Shown here: piece after piece, positions 44,684 through 57,362 of the stretch | How the letters are laid out: the number at the start of each line of letters is the position of its first letter | Position numbering within the stretch: position 1 is the first letter of the stretch | Assembly: GCA_002914845.1 (NCBI GenBank) | Contig: JXTC01000160.1 | Location: forward strand, 444,746 to 508,745 | DNA length: 64,000 bases | Source of the DNA: Trema orientale | Taxonomy: Eukaryota > Streptophyta > Magnoliopsida > Rosales > Cannabaceae | Direction of reading: 5' to 3' | The notes under the pieces: model-generated | Databases searched by the model: none | Seen by the model: only the letters and a program-made list of their open reading frames with translations | What the model was told of the DNA's origin: nothing | Translations under genes and position numbers: made by a program

Positions 44684-46334
44684 TTGGCTTCCATGCACTA
44701 TAACATATGCATGCTTCAGTTTGTTTTATTAAAGTTAAAGAATAAATCTAAGTTATATTCAATATCATAAATACCTTAGGGCCCGTTTGGTATGGGATTG
44801 TTTTCAAAAAGTAAGATTCTATCCAAAAACAAGGATTGTACTCAAAATTTTGAAAATCTAAAAATTCGTTTGGTACAAGTGTTTTCGAATAGTTTTCGAA
44901 TTCGAAAACAAGAAATTTGTGTTTGGTTAAGAATTTTTTAAAACAGTTTCTATTTTTCCTAAATTTAATTATTTTAATTAAAAATAAAGTTTTAAGTGAT
45001 ACAAAATTATTAACATCTGTAATTGCAATAAAGCTGTATTCTACGCCCAAAAAAAAGTATAGGGTTTTGAACATTTCAAAGAACGAATTAAACAAAAAGT
45101 AAAAACAAAACCCTTCTCACCAGATACAAAAATGGTGCAAAATAAATTGCGACATGTACAATACAAGTATTGAACCTTAACTCAATTCTAGGATACAACT
45201 ACTTCAATCAAAGAATAAACACCCACGATAGGGGAAGTAGAAAACAACGTTTGGCAACTAAGAATCTAGCAAAATTAATTCAATTTAAGAGGAAGAGAAC
45301 AACAGAGCAATAGTTTGTTCTCTTCCTATTCAATCACAAAAAAAGAGTAATGGGTTTTTCCTCTTATACAAAAAGAAGAATTAATAAACTGATCACAATG
45401 AAATTTCTCTCTGTCCCTCTATTTTCTCAGCAACCAAACAGGTTAAAAGGAGTTCAAAACACAACCCAATACAACAATCCAACTATACATACAAATCTCA
45501 CAACTACATTCAAAATTCCTAATCAGCAAAACCATTTTTACTTGGATAAGAGTAATAAGGCACTCGAAAATTGTCTACGAGGGAGAACCCTAATCTATTT
45601 TCCAATTCAGATGCCATGAAATTGTTCGAATTTAAACCCTAGAAATTGTTTGAACTTTTTTTGGGTAAAAGAACAAAACTGATGCAGATGCAAGGGAAGA
45701 GAAAAGGAGAAGGAAATGTCGAGGCTACCTGCTATAGATTGAGTCCAGCTCATCAATCGCCGGAGCTCGTCGATGGCAGAGGAGGAATCTGATGAGTCGA
45801 GCTTCAAGCTTCGTCGATGGCAGAGGAGGAATCTGACTGAGTCAGCTTCAAGCTTCGTCCATGGCTGTGGAGCTCGTCAATGGTTAGAGGAGCTAATTGG
45901 GTCGAGCATCGCCATGGCTGCGCAGAGGAGGAAAGAGCATGGGTTTGAGTTTGGGGGCATTTAGTTTTTTAGACTTCCCCTCGAGTTTTTTTAAAAGATA
46001 AATAGACTCGTTTTATTTTTTTTCAATTTTTTGTTTTCTTTTTTCATTTTCCCTTCATCTGTGGTTGGAAAGACGAAATAGCCCTTAGTAATTACAAAGA
46101 GTAAAAACCCTTTTTAATTAAAAAAAAAGAACCACAGGGAAACGCAGCAGAGCAAACAAGTCATCTTCTTCCTTCTTCAAACTCGCAGTACTTGGGGTTC
46201 CGACCACAGTCGCCGTCGAAGTTCGATCAGTCCGACCAAACGCACTGCTTTGAGGAGAAATCGTTCAGTTTGTCGCCTTCCACTTATGTTGGGACTACTC
46301 CAAACACGTCTTCATCTCTCTCTATGATTTATAT
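44684..46334. other. Intergenic DNA with transposon-like ends and gene-like scraps
   Basis: GGGCCCGTTTGGTATGGGAT at about 44781 looks like the end of a DNA transposon; its partner was not found. About 45765-45865 has a short tandem duplication (GTCGATGGCAGAGGAGGAAT twice). About 46140-46310 is richer in G+C and leader-like, but has no supported gene. Confidence 0.45.
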
Positions 46335-47395
46335 ATACATATATATTTTTGAAACTAGAAGAAATTAATCAGACCTCTATGATTCATAATCTATGTAAAT
46401 ATTTTGGAACTGATTGTGTTGTTAGAATTTTAAAATTTTGGGGTATAAAATTTTTTATTTTAATATTATGATGTCATTGATTCAATTTTAAAATTACTGG
46501 TGCATTTGTTGGATTTTTAGAGAAAAAATGATCTTTCTTAAAATTTCTACTAGATCTAGACGAGCTCTATGATCTGAGGTTTTTTGAGAAAATTAACAAT
46601 GCTTTTAAAAAATTCTACTAGACTTAGTTAAGCTCTATTGCGGAGGTTTTTTTTTTTTTTTTTTTTTGAGTTAACAACGAATTTGAAAATTTATACTGAC
46701 CCAGTTAAGCTTTACTGGGTCCAGTTGAGTTTTACTGAGTCCAGTCACGTAGTTAAAGAGTTTGTGATTTTTTGACTGGGTCTAGTAGAGCTCAACTGGA
46801 TCCAGTCGAGATAGGTGTTTTTATACACTTTTTTGTCTTTATTTTTTTCCTAATAATTTTACACTAAGTGTCTTTTTTATCTTGTAGGTTGCTAATCAAA
46901 GATCCTCGAGGTGATACATATATATTTTAAAAACTAGAAGAAATTGATCGAACTTTTGTGATTCATAATCTATGTAAATATTTTGAAACTGATTGTGTTA
47001 TTGAATGTCAAAAGTTTAGGGTATAAAATTATTTATTTGATGTATGATGTTACTGATTCAATTTCAAAATTACTAGTGCCTTTGTTAGGTTTTTAGAGAG
47101 AAAATGTTCTTTCTAAAAATTTCTAGTGGATCTAGACGAGCTTTAATGGTCCAGTCGATAGTTTTTCACATAGTTAACAATACTTTTAAAAATCTCTACT
47201 GGACTCAATCGAGCTATATTGTATCCAATTAAGGTTCTTTTTGAGTTAACAACGAATCTGAAAATCTTTACTAGACCCAGTCGTACTCTACTGGGTCCAG
47301 TCGAGAAATCTAGAAAACTCGTTAACTACTCGATTGGACTCAGTAGAGCTCGACTGGGTCCAGTCGAGATAGGTGTTTTATACACCTTATGATGT
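46335..47395 (+). repeat. Two tandem diverged copies of a ~0.5-0.6 kb repeat
   Basis: ACTAGAAGAAATT...TTCATAATCTATGTAAATATTTT occurs from about 46352 and again from about 46933. Both copies go on through the same order of blocks, including CTAGACGAGCT and the CTGGGTCCAGTCGAG words at their ends. No coding frame. Confidence 0.85.
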
Positions 47396-47443
47396 AGTCG
47401 AGATATGTTATTTAAAAAATAAAAAAATAAAAAAAAAAACTCC

Positions 47444-47763
47444 CTCTCAAGTTGTTCTAGTCATGCCATTTCCGAAATTAGAACTAGTAACATTTTGACA
47501 ATACAATTGATATAAACCTCGAGTCATTCTAGTTATGCCATTTCCGGACCTGGAACTAGTAGTCCATTTCCGAACCTGGAACTAGCAACATTTTGACAAT
47601 ACAATTGATGTCAATTCGTGTAAACCTCATTTTGACAATACAATTGATGTCAATTCGTGTAAACCTCAAGTCATTCTAGTCATGTCATTTCCAGACCTGG
47701 AACTAGCAACCCATTTCTGAACCTGGAACTAGCAACATTCTGACAATACAATTTATATAAACA
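47444..47763. repeat. Irregular tandem repeats with ACCTGGAACTAG units
   Basis: TCATTCTAGT-ATG-CATTTCC, ACCTGGAACTAGCAACATT and GACAATACAATTGATGTCAA recur several times in varying order. After it, up to about 48230, TAGTGTCATATTATAAGTGT-like units recur less regularly. Function unknown. Confidence 0.75.
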
Positions 47764-48239
47764 ATTGAGAGAAACAATGGTGGAATTGTAATTACAATTC
47801 CAGATCCCAAATCAACTAAGGGTGGAATTATAATTACAAATGAATTAGAATTCCTTATTCCAAATTGTAGTGTCTCATCGAAAAGTAGTGCCACATTATA
47901 AGTGTCCCAACGAGTACATTTCCACATTATAATAAACTTATTTGTAGTGTCATATAAAATAATAAATAATTATTCATAGTGTAGTGTTACATTATAGTAA
48001 TCAGTTACATTATAGTAATCATTCCTAAGAAATGGATAATATTATAATAATTAAATAATAAACTATTCTTAACCAAGTGTAGTGTCGTATTATAAGTGTC
48101 ACATTATAATTATCACTCCTAATAAATATGTAAAATTAGAATACTTATTCCTAAATAAGTATAACATTATAGTAATTATATAATACACGTTATTAACTCC
48201 ATGTAGTATCATATTATAAGTATCATAATAAGGAGCCTA

Positions 48240-49390
48240 ACCCAGAATTTTAAAAATGGAGCCTAGTTTGGCCCGTAGGTCCACCCGAGCTCCTAGGTAG
48301 GCCGGAACGAGCCAAAACGGGTCGACCTGTACTGGCTCTTTCTTGGTCCAACTTAAAAAAATTTAAAAACAAATAAGAATATTATTTGTATAATTAGTTA
48401 AAAATATTAGAAATTTTAAAATAAATTTATAAAAAAATAAATAATATGTTATATTTTTTTCCTATTGATAAAAATTTATAAATAATTAAATAAGCTAAAA
48501 GTATATAAGTTGAATAGTTGATAAAAAAAAAGTTTAAAACAAAAATCTTAAGAAAATTATTTAGAATTAGATTGAAATTTGAAAGTATGAAAAAAAAGTG
48601 AGGGAATGTGTAGTATTGGAAAACTATTTTATATTTAAATTTTTTTAAAAACTTTTGGCCTGACCCATTTTTAGGCACCATTCGTATATATCCTGATCCT
48701 TCTTCCACTCACATATCGAATATAGATTACCATAGGAGGTATTCATGTATCAAAGATAGATTATTGATATTGGCAATAATGGAAATTAAATTTTACGTCT
48801 TTAAATTATTTTTTAAAACCAAAGTATGGAAAAAGAAGCACATGTAAACTTCTCATTTTAAATCCTAACTGGTCCAGTTGAATACTTTGTGACTAGTTCT
48901 ACTGGTCCGGTTGAGTTTAACCAGACCTAATAGATTTAGTTACTGAGTACTCAACTGGGTCTAGTCGAGCTCAACCGGACTCAGTAGAACTAGTTATTAA
49001 GTACTCAACTGAACCCAGTCGAGACCTGTACTATTATCTTCTTCTTCCTCAGTATTCTCACAATTTTTAGCTTAAAAAATTGCAATATGAACCTCTTGGT
49101 GTGCGAAAAATTGCACTCTTTTTGAGAAGATTTGGAAAGTTAATTGAGTTTTATGTTTAGAATGGAACGATGGAGATTAGCGAGATATTGAAGGAGGATT
49201 CACGTTTTCATTCCCTCTTTTTTTTTCTTTTTTTATTTTATTTTTAAGTTATATTTAATTATGTCACAGGAGAAAACATAAAGGGCATTATAGGAATATC
49301 GAAATATCATTAAAAGATGAGTCTAGTTAACTTTAATAAAAAATGTAGAAGTCTATTAACCTAAAAACACTTAGTAATAAGTCTAAAAAA
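48240..49390. other. Intergenic DNA with GTCCAGTYGAG words
   Basis: 48865-49025 holds a cluster of GGTCCAGTTGA, CTGGTCCGGTTGAG, CTGGGTCTAGTCGAGCTCAA and GAACCCAGTCGAG words. No gene. Confidence 0.5.
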
Positions 49391-49395
49391 CTAAA

Positions 49396-50156
49396 TTTAC
49401 CGTTTGGATTTGAGTTTTGAGTAATATCCCAAAATGATAAAAAATTGTTTTCTAAATTTTAGCCTATTTTTCAAGTTAGCCTTGGAAACAGTTTTGTGAT
49501 ATAAGCCCACCAAACAAGTATTTAATAGACTCTGTGTTTTCAAAGTTTTTGGGTTTAAAAAAAGGGTTTTTAGCATGATTAGTCCCTAAATTTTTCGATG
49601 ATTTGCAATGTATCCCCTGAACTTTTTTTTGGCAATTAGGACCCTGAATTTAGAATTTTTTGCAGTGTATCCCCTGAACTTTTTTTTTGGCAATTAGGAC
49701 CCTGAATTTATGATTTTTGGCATGATTAGCCCCTGAATTTTTCGTTGATTTGTAATTTATTTTTTAATTGCTTAAAAATTTGAATTTCAAAACTATTTTT
49801 CCCCCTCCAAACTCCCATTTGTTATTTTTGTCTCTAAACTAAGTGAGATAACCATTATGCCATTAAAAAATTTGCACATAACTCAGGAGATATATTGCAA
49901 ATCAGGAAAAATTCATGGGCTAATTATGCCAAAAATCCTTAATTCAGGGTCTTAATTGCCAAAAAAAAAGTTCAAGGGATACATTGCAAATCAATGAAAA
50001 ATTCAAGGGCTAATCATGCCAAAAATCCTAAATTCAGGGTCCTAATTGCTAAAAAAAAAATTCAGGGGATACATTGCAAATTATCGAAAAATTCAGGGAC
50101 TAATCATGCCAAAAATTCTTTGAAAAATGGATCCGAATTTGATACCAAACGGACTC
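49396..50156. repeat. Long foldback element with alternating repeat units in both arms
   Basis: The outer ends are CCGTTTGG (49400) and CCAAACGG (about 50145). The left arm (about 49567-49760) and the complement of the right arm (about 50120-49880) both alternate TGATTAGTCCCTGAATTTTT / TTTGCAATGTATCCCCTGAA with TTTGGCAATTAGGACCCTGA. A transcript would fold into a hairpin of roughly 200 bp. No coding frame. It may be a MITE or foldback transposon. Confidence 0.85.
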
Positions 50157-50203
50157 TTAATCTTTGTCTTAGTAATAATAGTACTTGTTACCTTACCTTT
50201 TGA

Positions 50204-51630
50204 GAATATAATAGATTTACTAGCTTATGTATAGTCCTACACAAGAATAAAAAAAGAATAAAATTAGACCTTTAAGGTCTAATATGTAGGACTATTGATG
50301 TTTTCGCTTAAAACCTCATTTCTAGTTAAGCCAACAGAGTTTTACAAATTTATTCAAATAGCGGTGAGATATACTATAATTGTGCTGTTGTGCTTATGTG
50401 GTCTTGAATGCATCGAGTACAGTGAAAAAGGTCAAGCTTCGATTTATATTTAGATGTTATGTTGGTATACTTTTCTTCTTTTCCATAACACCTATTCTTT
50501 GGTTGTATATTATGTTGTTATGAACGACTGAATTCTTTTTTTTTCCCCTCTACCTTTCTATTTGTTTTTCCCCTTTCTGGTAATAAGGATTTTTTTCCAG
50601 TTTCTCCTCTTTCGTTCTTGATCAAATGGCACACGAGGGTCTAAGCCATGGCCCTCGTATATAATAAACGACATAGTTTATAAGTTTCCAGTAAAGTAAC
50701 GTATCGTAGTTATTTATAGTTTTTATTTTTCATCAATGAAAAAGGGCATTATGAATTTGATCACCCTCTTGTAAAGCATGTAATGAAAGTATAAATCATT
50801 AACAAAATTAGAATTTTTTATTTAATGAAAATATTAGAATTCTAAATTTGTCCCCGTATTCACAAACAAGCTCAATCGAGTGTTATGGGAATTGTAAGAT
50901 ATTTTGGGAATTATTAAGAAATGAGTTATGTAAATAATTTTATATACGTCAGATGACAATAAAAATTAGTTTTATAACATTTATAGATGAGTTATTATAT
51001 TTATTACGGGGCATCAGATGACCCAATGTGAAAATACATCCAATAAAAAGGTCCAATGGTTACAAACTGGTTAACTTCATTTAAAGGCAGACGTACTTAA
51101 GACTATTTGAAAGATTCATGCCCTTCTAGAAGTCGAGTTGAATCAGCTCACTTGTTAGTTGTTACAACTATGTTTTTCATTTATAATTACCTAGGCAATT
51201 CATAGGCCACCGATGAAATTAAAACGCTCAGTTCGTACGTGTATATATTTATATTCTAAAGCAGAAAAAAAATTAAAAAAAATCCCAATGTAACTAATTT
51301 CACCACGATAATAATATTCATAAATCTAGTTTGACAGAACCAAGTGTCTTTTATAAAATTACGCCTATGGATACGAGGACTTGTACCGTAATAAAAGACA
51401 AAATAACATAAGTGACTTTAATGTTAGAAAAATAATAAGTTGTCTCACCATATAATTCTCGCATTATGAGTTTTGTACTACTTTCGCCTTGAATTTACCT
51501 TGTGCACTATCAAGGTTGAAAATTCGAAAGCCGAAAATAGTGCAATGACTATAATTCAACCACAATTAATGAATAAGGAAAGCTGATTTTTTATGGTAAT
51601 TTTTCAAAAAAAATAAAAAATTCCCAATTT
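50204..51630. other. AT-rich intergenic DNA, no gene seen
   Basis: No coding frame, RNA gene or clear repeat border was recognised. Confidence 0.5.
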
Positions 51631-51639
51631 TAAAATTAT

Positions 51640-51900
51640 TTGAAAAATCTCAAATTTTAATTAGAAAAAAGGAATACAACTTTTAAAAAAAATTTAAACA
51701 ATATTACTTTTTATTAATTGATGAGATACGAAGTAACTAATGAAGTTACCTCAGGTAACTTCACCGGATACCTTAAGTAATTAGATTGGTTATCCCAAAT
51801 AACTCAACTGATTACTTCGAATACTATTGAAAAGTATTAATTTCGAAGAAAAAATAGTATTATTTTTAGTTAAAATGTTATTTCGTAAACGAACTTTTAA
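51640..51900 (-). repeat. GTAACC-rich dispersed repeat, copy 2 (inverted)
   Basis: TTATTAATTGATGAGATAC, AGTTACCTCAGGTAACTTC and GATTGGTTATCCCAAATAAC correspond, on the opposite strand, to the repeat at 15160-15700. Confidence 0.55.
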
Positions 51901-52189
51901 AAAATGATATTTTTATAAATCACCAAAAATTCAGCCCTATAGGGATTTTTTAAGTACTGACAAGTTATTTGACCTTTTTTTTATCCATAACTTAATATAT
52001 GACCAAACTCAAAAATTTGTAGCTAAATATCCAACTCACTTAATGACAAAATTAGAAATATAAATGACAAAATTAGAAATATAACATACTCTACAACTAA
52101 AGCTTTTAAAAAAATATAGATATTTATCTATAACTTTTAAAACATAGAAATCTAATTAAATTAATTTAAAAAATTGATCATCCACCTAG

Positions 52190-52410
52190 TTTTTTTTTTT
52201 TTTTTTTTTTTNNNNNNNNNNNNNNNNNNNNNNNNNNNNNNNNNNNNNNNNNNNNNNNNNNNNNNNNNNNNNNNNNNNNNNNNNATTAATGTTTTTTCTC
52301 TCTCTTATTTTTTAATATAAAAAAATGTACAAAAAAAATTTTTATTGTTCAAAATGATACCGATGTGTCGGTAAAAAAAAAAAAATACCCGCTGCCCATA
52401 TATATATATC
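52190..52410. mobile_element. MITE-like element, copy 1, containing a gap
   Basis: A long T-run (52190-52211), the N-run 52212-52284, ATTAATG...TTTCTCTCTC, an A-run and TACCCGCTGCCCATATATAT follow in the same order as in the element at 54921-55133. The two are probably members of one family. The T-run left end and A-run right end are inverted repeats. Confidence 0.55.
52212..52284. other. Assembly gap (73 N)
   Basis: The run of N starts directly after a T homopolymer, a likely cause of the break. Confidence 1.
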
Positions 52411-53299
52411 TCATAATTGAAGAAAGCATATTTGGACACGTAGTAAAGTGACGTGGCAAATAGGGGATGTATCTAATTTTGTCTACTTGGCTTCGCTCAG
52501 TCCTCGGATTGACGCGGAATAAAATCTGGTCGTTGGTAAGGCACCGACAACGGTGGGATCTCCAGTGTTCTGTATGATTCTGGTCGTGGGCCCCAGTTTT
52601 GGTTGTTATTATCCCTACTCTGCTCTCTGCTCTCAGTCTCACTCATTTGCCCCCTAAAAAAAAATAAAAAGAAAGTCTCACTCGTTTGCATTTCTTCCCA
52701 CCTATATGTGACCATTTTTTTATCTTCTATTGTCAAATTAAAATTTTCGCTATTTTACAAATAATTTTTACCAAAAAATAAAAATAATTAATAATTGGTC
52801 TATATAGATTCTAGAAGGATAGAAGAGACATTACTTGAAAATTTTCACGTGGTACGTAGTATGAGGATGTTTACCCGTCAACGATTGGAAAAAATAATAA
52901 TAAAAAAGGTCAATGAGCTTAATTGGGCAACTTTTGACTTTTTCAGCATATGAATGATTTAAGAACGCCAACCACCATTGAATAGTATTTGTAATAGAGA
53001 GTTCTAAACTATTTTGAGTTTTACTGATTTTGAAGTAACTGTCATGGTACGGCTTACTTTGTCTTCCTACTTTCAAATTGGTACTAGAGCTTGAGTTAAG
53101 GAAAGTTGGGATTGTTTAGTTTGCATCACTGATTTGTAAGAGAGTATAATTTTGGGGGATCAATCTAATCGTTAACTATTTGTTAATTTTACCTTTTGTT
53201 TAGGCATCAATTCTCTAAAAAATTAAAAATAATTAATCCAAGCTTCTCTTATTATCCAATTTTACCTTTCTTATTGAATTGTGTAATAAGCATTAAGAC

Positions 53300-53655
53300 A
53301 TATTATCATTTTTATATTTGTATTTTGACACTTTATTCAAAGTATATATTGTGTTTTAATTATTATTAATATTGACCGTTAGATTTGGAATATATTATAA
53401 ATTTATATTCTGACACCAATTTAGAGCAGTTAATTTATCAATATGCAGTTTAAAAAATTAAAAAAAAGGGCATAAAAATTAATTTTAGAATAAGTTTATT
53501 AAATCATCTTAGTAAATTAATTGCTCTAAATTGGTATCACAGTATAAATTTGTAACAGATTTTAAATTGTAAGGGTTAATGTTAATAATAGCCAAAATGC
53601 AAGGTATAAATTGAACAAAGTGTCAAAATACAAAGTATAAAAATGATATTATCCC
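53300..53655. mobile_element. ~350-bp foldback MITE with ~140-bp inverted arms
   Basis: The left arm reads ATTATCATTTTTATATTTGT, TATTTTGACACTTTATTCAA, CACCAATTTAGAGCAGTTAA. The complement of the right arm reads AATATCATTTTTATACTTTG, TATTTTGACACTTTGTTCAA, TACCAATTTAGAGCAATTAA. The arms match nearly throughout, with a short loop near 53450-53480. No coding frame. Confidence 0.85.
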
Positions 53656-53689
53656 TAAGCATTAATATTGATAATGTCAACATCTATCT

Positions 53690-54270
53690 AGAAATGTCGA
53701 ATGGGTCAGGCCAACTATTAGGCGTGATAACATGGCAAAGAAAATTTTGTGCCGAGTACGGCACGGTACGAGATGACTTTGGATTGTGCCAAGTACAACA
53801 TGAGCTGTTAGACTACACTAAGCTCCTATGTTTAGGCACTATATGGTGACACAACACAACATGATTTTGGGCACGAACAGGATACAAGCACGACACGCCC
53901 CATAAAAGCACGAAAAGTACGACACTAGATACTTAAAAATAAAAAATTACTTAAAATATTAAATGATTATTTTTAAATTTAATAACTTGATAATCAATTA
54001 TACTAAAAATTATTACTAGATTAGAGTAACGGCTAAATGAAAATTAGTTCTACATCTCACACTTAAATTGATATTAATAAAGTTGATTTTTTTTATAGAA
54101 ATATATATTAACTAGTAATTAGAAATTTACAATTAATTCTAATTTAGGCTCGCTGTGTCTGGCATGAAATGCGCTTAACAAAAGCAAGAGCATAACACGA
54201 GCATGATATGAGATGTGCCTATACTTATAGGCCGTGCTGGACCTAAAGTATTTAAGTATGGGATAGTACG
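53690..54270. repeat. Relic of a CACGACACG-type dispersed repeat
   Basis: GGGCACGAACAGGATACAAG, AAGCACGACACGCCC, AAGCACGAAAAGTACGACAC and TAACACGAGCATGATATGAG resemble a plant repeat with many GCACGACACG words. The ends are not resolved. Confidence 0.4.
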
Positions 54271-54920
54271 ATTAGAGCGTTGATTTTTTAATAAATCTAA
54301 TTTATATTGTAATAAATCTAATTTATAAAAAAACACGTGTCAATTCTTTAAATAAATATAATTATCCATTAACACAACGAATCCATTGGTTATCAACTTT
54401 TAGGGGCTTTATAAAAGCAGGTGTCAATTCTTTAAGAGGAAACTACACCATATGTTCCTTTTCAGATGTATGTACTAATGAATATCTCTTTTTTCATTTT
54501 ATTGACTTCTATATTCCTTTTTAAGTTGTAATGATTTAAGTTTACCATTATACTCCTATGTAAGCTAATTAGACATTCATGTATTTAATTAATTTACTAA
54601 TATGAATTATATATGTTGGTAAGTCAATAGTAAATGAATTGTATACACTGGTAAATTAATTACATACCATAGTAAATAAATTACATATATTAGTATGTTA
54701 ATTAGACATTCATGTATATAATTAATTTACCAGCGTATATAATAAATTTATCATAATAAATAATTAATTTACTGTAGTTTATTATAATATATAATTTATC
54801 TACCAATGACTGATTTACCAACGTACATAATTCATTTAATATGGTATATAATTAATTTACCAGTATATATGATAAATTGATAAATTTACCATGTAAAAAT
54901 AATAATATTTTTTTATATAC

Positions 54921-55133
54921 TTACATATATATAGGTTGCCAATCCAGTAGGTATTTTTTTTTAGCCGCTAAATCATCATTTAATGGTGATCCAACGGCTA
55001 TAATGAAGTACATGAAAAGACGTGCATCATTAATGCTATTTCTCTCTCCTACTTTTATATAATAAAAAAATATACTTATGTGTAAGTAAAAAAAAAAAAA
55101 AAAACCTACTGGATCAGTACCCATATATATATG
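54921..55133. mobile_element. MITE-like element, copy 2 (complete)
   Basis: The left end ATATATATAGGTTGCCAATC then CAGTAGGTATTTTTTTTT is matched by the complement of the right end, ATATATATGGGTACTGATCC then AGTAGGTTTTTTTT. Length about 210 bp, no coding frame. Its family partner is at 52190-52410. Confidence 0.72.
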
Positions 55134-57163
55134 TTAACAACATTCACTTTTTAATCAAGAAAAAAATTTAATATAGTATACAATCAATTTACCAACATAT
55201 ATGTGAAAATTGATAAATTTGCCATGTAAAAATAGCAGTATTTTATTATATACATTTTTTTAAGGAAAAATTGGATTTAACTAATAACAGCCACTTATAT
55301 ATATACATTAACAACATTCACTTTTTAAAATGAAAATTAAAAGTGCAATCGGGGAATTGAACCCACGACCACAATACTAAAAGTCATGCGCACACGTGAG
55401 GTAGGACGGTTATGTTTGTTTGTAACAAAAATAACGTATACTTAACAGCTATAATAAATCTAAAAGTTCAGCTCTTCTCGATTCCACTCCGTTCTTCTTT
55501 CCCTGTCACTTAAATCACTTTCAAGCAACCTTCATCGGTTTCAACTCCGGCGCCGATGACCTAGAATCCGATGAACAAATTGACCTATAATCCACTGAAA
55601 TTATAAAATTTATAATTCTTGCTAAAAAAAAAAAAAGAAAAGAAGACTAAGTCGTAATAGTTCCATTGGCTCTTATTACACGTTCAATGATGGGGACAAG
55701 GATTGGGACCACATAAATTAAAAAAAATCAATGATATCAAAACCACTATTATTCTAATTTCTATATATCAACTCAACCTATAGCTACCATTCCTCCATAA
55801 TTAATTCTTTGTCTGGGAAATAGAAAATAATTACAACATTTTATAAACTTCTATTGGTCATGGATAATGGATGTAACCAGTAATTAATTATATTCTAGAT
55901 AATGCCAAAATCAATTTTAAATACCTTATAAGCTTAGCCATATGAAATACCAATAGCATTGCATGGTTAAAGGATATAAATAAATATAAATGTGTATAAG
56001 TTAATGATAATTTCCTTTTAATCTCTTACACAAGTCCCCATTATTTCTGCTTATTGATCAGAGCTTGGACGCTACTACGTACATGATGCATTGAGATTTG
56101 AGATATAGGGGTTTTATGCTTGCAACTAGCAAGGCAGTTGCTACTCAAAAAAATATTGATAATAAACTAATAATACGAGCATACTAATCCAAAAACTAGC
56201 AGGCTAGGACTAGTAACAAAGTTAATTTTTATTGGTCAATTAACGAGTTTGAAAGGCAATTAAGTAAGTCAACAATACCCTATCTTTTACCTCTATAATA
56301 ATATAATATGACGAAGATACCGATTTAACGACATTGTCTACTTGTGGGCTTTTTCTTTGTATACATACGTGGAAATGTGTAATATTCGTCACTTGTATGA
56401 CCTTTTATGTAAAGTAAATGAACATAAATGAAAACCAAAACAAAAGTGAGTAAATAAACCGGTCCTTATCTAAACCGCAGAAGATAGTCTTTCCGGAAAG
56501 ACTATTCTTGCAAGCAATACTTTCTCTTTTTATTATGTTGTATATTATTTTGCCCATAAGAATCGTGTAGGTAAAGGTTGCCTTGATATTGAAGTTTCCT
56601 TTTTTGTTTTTAAATATATTTTTTGGGACTTTTATCAATTTGAGTCTCTTTAAATAAAGAATTTGAGGATAAAAAAGACAAAAAATTATAAATTATTTAC
56701 AAAATTAAGACTTTCATTCAATAAAAAATTCGTATTTCTAAAACTACCCCTTTCTTGATCACAGTTTCGACCATATCGAAAAAAGTCTAATAAAAGAGGC
56801 GCAACTGGAATAGACGGTTGAAAATGTGGTCGAAATATTTCAACCATCAGTCAAAATTGACCAGATCAACGATCGAAATATTTTGACCCTTGTTGAACAG
56901 TGGCATAGCTGGGATCGAGATTGAGATCGACAACGGTGACAGAGTGCTGTAGGTGACGATGATGTCAGAATTAGTTTTGAGGAGTTTGCTAGAGAATAGT
57001 TTATTTTAAAATTTTCTAAAGAATATGGTTTTAAGTAATTTCAGATGTGTGACATGTCAATAAGAATTAATTTTGATAATACTTATGGATTTTTTTTTTC
57101 ATTATGAGGACACTAATAGATTTCTTGGTGAAGTACCGTATTCCTTTTTAACATAAGATGACA
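55134..57163. other. AT-rich intergenic DNA, no gene seen
   Basis: 55262-55400 has a weak resemblance to the SINE body (GGATTTAACTAATAACAGCC) and a tRNA-like GGGGAATTGAACCC. A leader-like, G+C-richer patch lies at about 55465-55565. No gene supported. Confidence 0.45.
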
Positions 57164-57362
57164 TAAATTTTTTTTAAAAAGTGGGGCTTAACTAATAACC
57201 TCCGCTTGTTATAAATTAAAGGAAAATACTAACTACTACCCAATCACCATCCCACCCAATTGGAGATAATAGATTTTCACGTCTACTCCCAGTATGACTC
57301 GAACCTGGGACCGAGATCCCAAGTAGTAGATACTCTTACCACTTGAGCCAACCTACCTTGTC
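57164..57362 (-). mobile_element. tRNA-derived SINE, copy 3 (complete)
   Basis: Same family as 30237-30437: minus-strand A box TGGCTCAAGTGG and B box GGTTCGAGTCA, body, terminal A-run. It is flanked by the 9-bp direct repeat AAGATGACA (57155-57163 and 57363-57371). About 199 bp. Confidence 0.92.

Noticed and set aside
45607-45964. Small ORFs around a GTCGATGGCAGAGGAGGAAT duplication
   Set aside because: Short, without family resemblance, and built on a local duplication.
46140-46310. A gene fragment captured by a transposon
   Set aside because: The patch is richer in G+C and leader-like, but no reading frame or family could be recognised.
55262-55400. A fourth SINE copy
   Set aside because: Only short resemblance to the body and a GGGGAATTGAACCC word; A box, ends and target duplication are missing.
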